Source of the DNA: a virus
Reading direction: 5' to 3' (one strand)
Virus record (IMG/VR): IMGVR_UViG_3300025640_000063
Span: 1 to 22,487 of that record
Length of the DNA: 22,487 nucleotides
Made by a program: the position numbers and the translations under genes. Of this stretch, positions 16,238-22,487 are shown piece after piece (position 1 is the stretch's first letter; every line of letters starts with the position of its first letter). The notes beneath the pieces are model-generated. The model saw only the letters and a program-made list of their open reading frames with translations, did not search any database and was not told the origin of the DNA.

Positions 16238-17614
16238 CTATGTGAATAATACAAAGTTGTTTGCACCTTGTACACATAAACATCTTTCAGATAAGAAGTG
16301 AACTTCCATTGCATCTAAAGAAGATGTAGCAGCTCCGCCAACTGAACCAGTTAACCAAGACTTCATTCTTCTGTCATCAGCTTCTGAAGCTCTGTATCTT
16401 ACGTGTAAGAAAGGTCTTCTAATGTTTTTCCCAAGTGATTGGTCATAAACAGTTGAAGTTCCTGCAGGAATTAAGATACCATTTACTGAAGCATCTGTAG
16501 CGATACCTCTAGTTGAAGCATCGTTTAAGTATTTCCAGTCAGTTTTGTAGAAATCGTAAGATCCACGTCTGAAACCAGAAAAGCCTAAGTTCAATGCCAT
16601 TTGCTGATCATTGTTGAATATACCATAAGCAGATCCAGCTCCAGTGTTTCCACCGTTAAGTCCAGCTAACATATCGTCAAAAGCTAAAGCAGTTGTTCTG
16701 TTTAAGAATAACATGTTTTCTTCAATAGCTCCTTCTTTGTCTAATCCTTTAAGAATAAGATCAAAAGATGCTAAGCTTCCTGCGAATGCGTTATCAACTT
16801 GTCCTCTACCAGTTACAGCAGCGAATAAACCTTCAGTACCTTCAATTCCAGTTGGAACATCTCCGTTACCAGATTTCTTCTCACCTTCAACTACAGCCAT
16901 TTCTAAGTAATCTTCGAAACGTAATCTAGTTTCTCCTTCACCTTTTAAATACCATAAATATCCAGAATCTCCACCTTCAGTAGTTACTTCAACCCATCCA
17001 ATTTGAGATGCATCAGAACCACTTACTTCGTATTTATCCTTAATGATAATTGGTTTGTTAGAAAACTGAGTGAAAGAAGGCTCGATAGATACAGCTGTTG
17101 TATCAGTACCTTTTGCATATTCAGAACCATAAACAAATATTTTTACTCCTGTTGCTCCAACTAAAGCTGCAATTTCAGAAACACTCTTAGAGTACCCCTT
17201 AATAGTTACAGTAGTTCCGTTTGTTACTCCGTTAACGTAAGCTTTTGCAGATGCAGAACCGTCTTCCTTAATAACTAATATAGTTTGACCTATACCGATT
17301 ACGTTGTTAGCTGGTAATGATGCTAAAACACCTGCTCCACTAAGAGTAAGACCAGTGTAAGAAACATGCAATCTATTTTGCTCAGACCAAACTACTTGAT
17401 CAGACGTCATAGGAATTTCAGCTCCTACCATTTTTAAAAATCCTCCAATAGTTCTGTTACCGAATCTTTCAACCTCAGCTTCATAAACTTCTGGAATGTA
17501 CTGTTGTGCCCAGTTTGCGCTATCCGCATCTGCACTTGTAAAGTCGATATAGTTTGTTGATAATACCGATTTCTTTGCGAAGGGTACTAAACCCGTTCCA
17601 CCTGTTAATGCCAT
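16238..17614 (-). CDS. Major capsid protein (HK97-fold type)
   Basis: A 458-residue protein. Its blocks match capsid proteins of marine Bacteroidota phages: ANWAQQYIPEVYEAEVERFG (33-52), TIGGFLKMVGAEIPMTSDQV (55-74), FTQFSNKPIIIKDKYEVSGS (181-200), MALNLGFSGFRRGSYDFYKT (339-358), LIPAGTSTVYDQSLGKNIRR (381-400), PFLHVRYRASEADDRRMKSW (401-420) and the end LSERCLCVQGANNFVLFT. The long N-terminal segment and the mid-protein domain with EGETRLRFEDYLEMAV (225-240) fit an HK97-type arm, spine and A-domain layout. The order portal, scaffold, capsid supports the call. Strong terminal hairpins on the transcript fit high expression. The start is the first ATG after the previous stop, with leader AAAACATTTAATTATG. 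No separate prohead protease is seen nearby. Very likely correct. Confidence 0.92.
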   Translation of the reverse strand: MALTGGTGLVPFAKKSVLSTNYIDFTSADADSANWAQQYIPEVYEAEVERFGNRTIGGFLKMVGAEIPMTSDQVVWSEQNRLHVSYTGLTLSGAGVLASLPANNVIGIGQTILVIKEDGSASAKAYVNGVTNGTTVTIKGYSKSVSEIAALVGATGVKIFVYGSEYAKGTDTTAVSIEPSFTQFSNKPIIIKDKYEVSGSDASQIGWVEVTTEGGDSGYLWYLKGEGETRLRFEDYLEMAVVEGEKKSGNGDVPTGIEGTEGLFAAVTGRGQVDNAFAGSLASFDLILKGLDKEGAIEENMLFLNRTTALAFDDMLAGLNGGNTGAGSAYGIFNNDQQMALNLGFSGFRRGSYDFYKTDWKYLNDASTRGIATDASVNGILIPAGTSTVYDQSLGKNIRRPFLHVRYRASEADDRRMKSWLTGSVGGAATSSLDAMEVHFLSERCLCVQGANNFVLFT

Positions 17615-17632
17615 AATTAAATGTTTTAAATG

Positions 17633-18706
17633 TTAATTGTTAAATGTTTTTTTAATCCTTAATTTTGAAGAATCAACACCACTAATTGCTTTTACCTTGA
17701 ATCCGCCAATACTAACTTCGGATGGTGCAGTCGACCGCACTCCTTCGCTAATGTTTTTGGATTTTGCTACTACGTCTTTTACTGCATCGGCCTTGCCTTG
17801 CTCATAAAAGTGTTTTGCAATGGTATCCACATTTTCTGCAGCATAAATAGCTTTGTGATAACCTTTCGTATCCGTTACATCACCTTTTTCATCCAGGAAC
17901 TTCCCGATAAGGTTATTAATGTTAGATTGGCTTTCTGCAACTTTTTCTACATTTTGAACGCCGTATCTAAATGTCTTATCACCTAATTTGAAATCAAAAC
18001 CTTTGAAATCTTGGTTAAACATTTGTTTAGTGCTTTCTTTAAATGTCAAGTGCTGTTGCGCTGCTACTTTTTGACTCTCATTATAACGGTTGAAAAACTC
18101 TGAAGCTTCATTTTGTTCTGGCGACACTCCGGGTCTCAACTTGATTTCCGAATAGTATTTGTCTTTCAGACCTTCTAAAAAGCTCTTTGCTTCTGCAACC
18201 TCTTCTTTTTTTGCGAGTTTCTTTTTTCGGATGTCTCGCTCCTCTTCAATATCTTCATCATAATCAAACTTGTCTTCCATTAAGAAATCAATCTCAGCGT
18301 CATCTAAATGTGATTTTGTGTTTTTGTAATATTCTCTTAACAACGTATCTGAATCTACTTTGTCATAATCTGCGTTTAACCTAACATAATCCTGTACGGT
18401 TCCGCCTGTTTCTTGCATAAAATTTACTAGCTTTTCTACGTTTTCAGGTAAATCTGCTTTTGGCGTAGACTCAATAATCTTTTCTACTTCTGCTATAACA
18501 GCAGGTTCTGTAACTTCGTTTATAGTAATTACTTCCTCTGAGTCTGCAGTCACTTCCGCAACTACTTCTTCAACTACCGCTACAACTTCTTCTGTTGCTA
18601 CTTCTTCTGTTACTACTTCAACTGGTTTTGACAAGTCAACTTTTGTAACGTTGTCTGTGTTTACTTTAGGACCGTTTTTAAGATCCACTTTAATTGTTTC
18701 TGACAT
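17633..18706 (-). CDS. Scaffold-like head-assembly protein
   Basis: A 357-residue, acidic, largely helical protein between portal and capsid genes, the usual place of a scaffold. The N-terminus has a Glu/Val low-complexity run (about 29-53, repeats such as EEVATEEVVAVVEEVV). Then NVEKLVNFMQETGGTVQDYV (89-108), RLNADYDKVDSDTLLREYY (109-127) and a following DDAEIDFLMEDKFDYDEDIE stretch form a block I associate with scaffold-position proteins of this phage type. A charged coiled-coil region (155-180, KKKLAKKEE) and a basic C-terminus (about 335-357, ending LRIKKTFNN) follow, the latter a plausible capsid-binding tail. No protease active-site motif is visible, so a fused maturation protease is not supported. 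Not a proven homolog; the role is from position and composition. Confidence 0.68.
   Translation of the reverse strand: MSETIKVDLKNGPKVNTDNVTKVDLSKPVEVVTEEVATEEVVAVVEEVVAEVTADSEEVITINEVTEPAVIAEVEKIIESTPKADLPENVEKLVNFMQETGGTVQDYVRLNADYDKVDSDTLLREYYKNTKSHLDDAEIDFLMEDKFDYDEDIEEERDIRKKKLAKKEEVAEAKSFLEGLKDKYYSEIKLRPGVSPEQNEASEFFNRYNESQKVAAQQHLTFKESTKQMFNQDFKGFDFKLGDKTFRYGVQNVEKVAESQSNINNLIGKFLDEKGDVTDTKGYHKAIYAAENVDTIAKHFYEQGKADAVKDVVAKSKNISEGVRSTAPSEVSIGGFKVKAISGVDSSKLRIKKTFNN
18585..18614 (-). repeat. Two 15-base tandem units in the scaffold gene
   Basis: On the plus strand ACTTCTTCTGTTGCT is followed directly by ACTTCTTCTGTTACT, differing at one base. In the coding strand they encode the pentapeptide-like Val-Ala/Val-Thr-Glu-Glu repeats of the acidic N-terminus. 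This is a small in-frame expansion, probably neutral in fold terms. Confidence 0.6.
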
Positions 18707-18715
18707 GATATGATA
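18704..18715 (-). promoter_or_regulatory. SD-less translation leader TATCATATCATG
   Basis: The 12 bases ending in the start codon of the scaffold-like gene read TATCATATCATG, almost the same as the leader at 16148-16159. There is no purine-rich ribosome-binding site in the 31-base gap after the portal gene, and the rest of the gap is A/T-rich. Confidence 0.35.
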
Positions 18716-18737
18716 TTATAAAATTAGTAAATAGTTA

Positions 18738-21143
18738 TCACCTAGGTTCAAATTGCTCTAGGCCAAATCCGCCGAGGTTGTCAAACCCTGCAGATTCAAA
18801 ATTCTTTGGTAAAGAATCGTTTTTTCTTTGGTCAATTAATTCACTTTGTTGTGACGCTTGTATTTTTGTTCTATCGTCTTTACGATCTTCTTTATACTTT
18901 TCGTTGCCCTGTTTTACACCGGACTGAGCTTGAGCTAGTTGCATATTATACTGGAATTCAACTTCCATTAATTGCTTTTTAATCTCTGCTTCCATCTGCA
19001 TTCTTTGTATATCAAACTGAGATTTTGATTGCTCTATTTGTATTTTAGTTTGCGATAATGCTTGTTGCTTTTGTACCTCTGCCATAGCTGCTGCTTCTGA
19101 TGCTTTAGCATTTGCCTGAGCCTGTGCTTGTATATTTGCTTGCTGAGCCGCTTGATCTCTTTCTTCTTTTTTCTGTCTTTTAAACTTAATAGATTCGTTA
19201 GCTAATTTAATATTTTTAATTTCACGAATATCAATAGCATCTTCTAAGTTAATACCACCTGATTGTAATGCTACTTGTATGTTTTGTTCTAATAGCTGTT
19301 TAGCTTCGTCATCCGGTTCTAACTCTAAGTAAATTCCAAAGTCATGCAGATTTAATGTACTTATTTCAGCAAGTATTTCAGCGTTGTATATTGACACACT
19401 GTTGTTCATAGAATTACGGGTTAAAGGAAACTCTAATAAATCTGCTATTTTTAATGAAATGTTTTCACACGTTTTAAGTGTTAAATATAAACCAGCCTGT
19501 GTTATATGTCTAGTAGCTACATTAGATGCGTTAGCGGCCATCTTTTGAAGCCCTACTAATGAGTTTTTATCAGGTTGACTACCATCTCTTGCTTCGTTCA
19601 ATCCGGTTACATCCCTAATCATTTGCAAATAATACTGATAAGTATTTATAAGAGAACTTATTTTTCCTTGACCAGATGATGACGCTAATTCCTGCACAGG
19701 TATTTTACCTCTGTTCATTTCACCGTCTTGCGTTAAAGATCTACCAACAACACTACCTGTTTGAAAGTACATATTTAAAGCCTCTGCCGGATTGTAAGTT
19801 GTTCCATTACCTAAATCAACTTCCGCTAAACCGTCCATATCTAAAAATACACCATCCGGTACTATTCTAGACATAACTTGTTGTAGCTTTAAGTGAGTCA
19901 ATTGAATCATATCAGCAAACCCTGTTATACGACTAACTAAAGATTCTATCTTACCCTTATATACTCTAGGGGCACAAATAGAAAAGTTCATAGCTACTTT
20001 AGTAGTATCTGCAAATGGTCTTGTCATATTCTCTGACATTTCCCACTTTAACATTGTATTGTGTCCTAAAAGCTTAACTCCTGTATATAGAACCTCTATA
20101 GTTCTAGACACCTTCTTAAACGTATCGTTTTCAGGTGGGTTAAACTCATCTGTTTTTTCAATTGCTTTTTCAAGACCTTGATCAGTTACTTTAATTTTAA
20201 AGACCTGGTGCATATAAGTCTTGTATTCAAAGTACAATAAAGAAACCTTGTCATCATCACCGCTACCATACCCACTTGTATAGTTACGTGAACTTGACAT
20301 TTTTTCGACATCTTTTAATTGTTCGTTCGTTAACAAAGGAAATTCTTTTGCTACTTCAGCTATTGTTACTTCTTTTACTTCACCTACATAATATAAATCC
20401 TCATAATTAGGATCTTCTGTGTAAGAGTAAACTATAGTTGCAGGATCTACATAATCAATTTTTATTCCTTCAGCTTTATTAAAACTAGTCTTAGTAGCAG
20501 CAATACCTATAACAGTTAAATCGTAGTCTAATCTACGCTTAGTTAAGGTATACTTATTATTGTCTAAAACATTGTTTATTATTTCTTCTTGAGCTATTTC
20601 AATATTCTGCTTATAGTCAAGTTGCATGTGAAGTGAAAGCTGATTTTCGTTTTCAGGAAGCATAGAAGGATCCTCAACGTTATAAGTATCTATACCAAGT
20701 TGAGACATCATCTGCTCGTTGAACTGTTTGGTTTGCATATCTGCTACAATAGCTGAAACGTACTCTGTTCTTTTCTTGCTAGATTCAGGATCTTGAGCGT
20801 AAGCTTTTATGTCATAAGATTTTTGAGACATACCGTTTACAACAATATCTACAAACTTAGGAATAATAGGTACTGGCTTCCAATCCAAATTAAGATAAGA
20901 TAAATCACCATTTATAGACAACTCATCCTTGTATTTTTGAATTGATTGCTCTCCTCTAGCGTATAATCTAAGCTGGTGAAAAGCACCGTAATTAGATGAA
21001 AACCGATTTGCCGACGTTCTAGTGCCTCCAAACCATTCGTGTTCTATAGCTCTAGCTACTGCTAATCCATATTCTGAACCTCCTTTTTCTTCATCGGTAA
21101 CAGCTTGACTAGGAAAAGAGCTATTGTAATTAGTTTCTATCAT
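18738..21143 (-). CDS. Portal protein with long Gln/Ala-rich C-terminal tail
   Basis: An 801-residue protein, long for a portal but in the range of crAss-like and related portals. The N-terminal third contains a clip/stem-like mixed region (FHQLRLYARGEQSIQKYKD, about 55-73; WKPVPIIPKFVDIVVNGM, about 87-104). The middle includes TYNPAEALNMYFQTGSVVGR and the portal-typical helix-turn block YYLQMIRDVTGLNEARDGSQ (about 500-520). From about 655 to 755 the chain is an almost pure Gln/Ala/Lys/Glu coiled coil, which would form an extended barrel or crown inside the head. Its ATG abuts the terminase stop codon with no spacer, so expression is likely coupled. The order terminase, portal, scaffold, capsid is the classic head-module order. 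No frameshift or truncation is seen. Confidence 0.9.
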   Translation of the reverse strand: MIETNYNSSFPSQAVTDEEKGGSEYGLAVARAIEHEWFGGTRTSANRFSSNYGAFHQLRLYARGEQSIQKYKDELSINGDLSYLNLDWKPVPIIPKFVDIVVNGMSQKSYDIKAYAQDPESSKKRTEYVSAIVADMQTKQFNEQMMSQLGIDTYNVEDPSMLPENENQLSLHMQLDYKQNIEIAQEEIINNVLDNNKYTLTKRRLDYDLTVIGIAATKTSFNKAEGIKIDYVDPATIVYSYTEDPNYEDLYYVGEVKEVTIAEVAKEFPLLTNEQLKDVEKMSSSRNYTSGYGSGDDDKVSLLYFEYKTYMHQVFKIKVTDQGLEKAIEKTDEFNPPENDTFKKVSRTIEVLYTGVKLLGHNTMLKWEMSENMTRPFADTTKVAMNFSICAPRVYKGKIESLVSRITGFADMIQLTHLKLQQVMSRIVPDGVFLDMDGLAEVDLGNGTTYNPAEALNMYFQTGSVVGRSLTQDGEMNRGKIPVQELASSSGQGKISSLINTYQYYLQMIRDVTGLNEARDGSQPDKNSLVGLQKMAANASNVATRHITQAGLYLTLKTCENISLKIADLLEFPLTRNSMNNSVSIYNAEILAEISTLNLHDFGIYLELEPDDEAKQLLEQNIQVALQSGGINLEDAIDIREIKNIKLANESIKFKRQKKEERDQAAQQANIQAQAQANAKASEAAAMAEVQKQQALSQTKIQIEQSKSQFDIQRMQMEAEIKKQLMEVEFQYNMQLAQAQSGVKQGNEKYKEDRKDDRTKIQASQQSELIDQRKNDSLPKNFESAGFDNLGGFGLEQFEPR

Positions 21144-22487
21144 TTATTTTATTATTTGCGAAGTAAATCCTTTATTATCATATTTCTTAAAAGGTAAACT
21201 TATAGCTTTACTTTCTCTAATAGCTACAGGTGTATACCTATTTTTGTTGCATGCCATAATTGCTAAACCGGAACTAATAGAAGCATCGTGTTTTGTTCTA
21301 TTGTTTATATTAAACTTAGCCCAATCTTCTAATGTTCTTTGCATATACATATTGCCATATGTTTCTCCGTTGTAACCAACGTATGTTTCTATATAAGATT
21401 CGATTGCCGCAGCGTGTGCTTGTTTTATATCCTCACTAGAGTTAGGTATTCCACCTATTTCTCTTTCAGTTACTGACAACTTGTTCCAGACTTTATCTGG
21501 TCTGTTCATACTGAACCCTCTATACCCTCTTCTTTTAAAATGATATAGTAATCTAGGCTTGTTGTTTTCACACAATAAAGGCATACCGTAAAATATACAT
21601 GCCATCAATACATCTTCAAAAAACATCTCAGCAGTTTGAGGTCGTGCTATATACTCTAAGAAAAAACAATTTGGAGGAGCATCTTCCATACTAAACTTAG
21701 TTAAACCATGCAAAGCACCGTTAGATCCTCTTTTATCAACAGTACCTGATATATCATAACTGTCACATCCAAATGCACCCATGTGGTCATTCCCTGGGTA
21801 CTTAGTACCATTTTTTATTATAATATTATTTTGCAAATTAAACTGAGGAACCCAAGACACTTTAAATCTACCATCCTTATTAGGGTGGAATACAACTTTA
21901 GTATCTTTCATTCCGTTAGCCCAGGCAAAACTACCTGTTGTTACTACAGCGGTATTTTTTAAATCCTCGTTGTAATCTACTTGCTCATATATTTTAGTAA
22001 GATTAAAAATAGATTCTTTAGCTTCGTCTCTAAACGCGTGCTTCTCTGTTCTTGGAAACTGGCGATAGTATTCGTTTAAACCATCTTGATCTTCTTTTAA
22101 TCCATCAACTTCATTTGCCCAGTGTTCTATAACACCTAAATCAATTAACTCTCCATCAACACCTTTTACAGGTTTTTTTGGCGTGTTAAATACAGGTAAT
22201 CCAAAAGCATCAATGTATCCTTCGTAGTTCCATTCCATAGGTATGAACAAAGAATAGAGTCCTGAACTAGTCTGTCCGTTGCGGTTTCTTTTATTAACAT
22301 TTGAGTTATAGTATAGTTGTTTAAAATTGTTACCTCCTTTTTCTAAAGCATTTGATGTTGAACCCATCATACACTTACCTACTATCTTACTACCTAATCT
22401 TAAACACGTTTTTGTAACCCTCCAGTTGTTTAATATATTGTCAGGTCTTTCCCACTTTCCACTTTCATCGTGTACTAGTAGTTTTAG
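21144..22487 (-). CDS. terL: Large terminase subunit (TerL), 5' end beyond the window
   Basis: DNA-packaging motor: an ATPase that drives DNA into the prohead and a nuclease that cuts the concatemer. The frame is open to the right edge (447 residues shown). The ATG at 22370 is internal, because conserved sequence continues upstream: LLVHDESGKWERPDNILNNW carries the Walker-B DE (22464-22469), followed by RVTKTCLRLGSKIVGKCMMG and STSNALEKGG, the coupling-motif region. The C-terminal RNase-H-like nuclease shows its acidic residues: Asp in FGCDSYDISG (21762-21764), Glu in LLCENNKPRLL (21567-21569) and Asp in KHDASISSGLAIM (21285-21287). The Walker A part lies outside. The protein ends with TAA at 21144-21146, touching the portal start codon. 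It resembles TerL of marine Bacteroidota and crAss-like phages by pattern memory. Confidence 0.94.
   Translation of the reverse strand, partial: LKLLVHDESGKWERPDNILNNWRVTKTCLRLGSKIVGKCMMGSTSNALEKGGNNFKQLYYNSNVNKRNRNGQTSSGLYSLFIPMEWNYEGYIDAFGLPVFNTPKKPVKGVDGELIDLGVIEHWANEVDGLKEDQDGLNEYYRQFPRTEKHAFRDEAKESIFNLTKIYEQVDYNEDLKNTAVVTTGSFAWANGMKDTKVVFHPNKDGRFKVSWVPQFNLQNNIIIKNGTKYPGNDHMGAFGCDSYDISGTVDKRGSNGALHGLTKFSMEDAPPNCFFLEYIARPQTAEMFFEDVLMACIFYGMPLLCENNKPRLLYHFKRRGYRGFSMNRPDKVWNKLSVTEREIGGIPNSSEDIKQAHAAAIESYIETYVGYNGETYGNMYMQRTLEDWAKFNINNRTKHDASISSGLAIMACNKNRYTPVAIRESKAISLPFKKYDNKGFTSQIIK

Noticed and set aside
17615-17632. A Bacteroidota-type promoter (TTTG / TAnnTTTG) directly before the capsid gene
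   Set aside because: No convincing match with the right spacing was found in the short A/T-rich gap or the end of the preceding gene.
18555-18620. Repetitive stretch considered as a CRISPR or regulatory repeat
   Set aside because: It is an in-frame codon repeat coding for a Glu/Val-rich segment of the scaffold-like protein, with no spacers.
16644-19870. Plus-strand open frames opposite the capsid, scaffold and portal genes
   Set aside because: They are antisense to confidently called genes and show no conserved blocks or own leader.
21144-22370. A 408-residue terminase starting at the ATG at 22370
   Set aside because: The same frame stays open to the right edge and encodes the conserved Walker-B region upstream of this ATG, so that methionine is internal and the gene is cut by the window.

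Overview
This window reads as the virion-structure module of a double-stranded DNA tailed phage (Caudoviricetes), probably short-tailed, infecting a marine or aquatic Bacteroidota host. All 13 supportable genes lie on the minus strand and are tightly packed, so transcription runs from high to low coordinates. The DNA is AT-rich. None of the 12 gene starts visible here has a Shine-Dalgarno sequence. Each start sits behind an A/T-only or nearly A/T-only leader, as is typical of translation in Bacteroidota and their phages. No tRNA, rRNA, CRISPR array, insertion sequence, integrase or attachment site was seen, and no intergenic gap exceeds 87 bases.

Head module (about 22487 to 15320): the 3' two-thirds of the large terminase, a portal with a long Gln/Ala-rich C-terminal tail, an acidic scaffold-like protein, an HK97-fold-type major capsid protein, and a conserved uncharacterised head-associated protein. 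Strong dyad-symmetric hairpins follow the capsid gene and the gene after it, and probably set transcript levels or ends around the most highly expressed gene.

Neck and tail module (about 15257 to 8042): two adaptor or ring-type proteins, then a 1059-residue protein and a 479-residue protein. These two look like the front and back parts of one large tail (muzzle/stabilisation-type) protein known from crAss-like and marine phages. Here they are separated by an extra 249-residue beta-rich gene. A small GNAT-fold acetyltransferase follows.

Internal/ejected module (7623 to 1): an Ala/Gln-rich internal virion-type protein with hydrophobic ends, an unrecognised 469-residue protein, and a giant open frame that starts at 5330 and runs off the left edge (at least 1776 residues). 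It is the most interesting gene in the window. In order it carries a hydrophobic glycine-rich segment, an HEXXH zinc-metallopeptidase signature, an ADP-ribosyltransferase-like domain and a sigma-factor-like helical motif. This is the architecture of a phage polyvalent protein, probably packed in the capsid and delivered into the host with the DNA.

Family calls rest on remembered sequence patterns and gene order, not on database searches. The crAss-like affinity is an inference.
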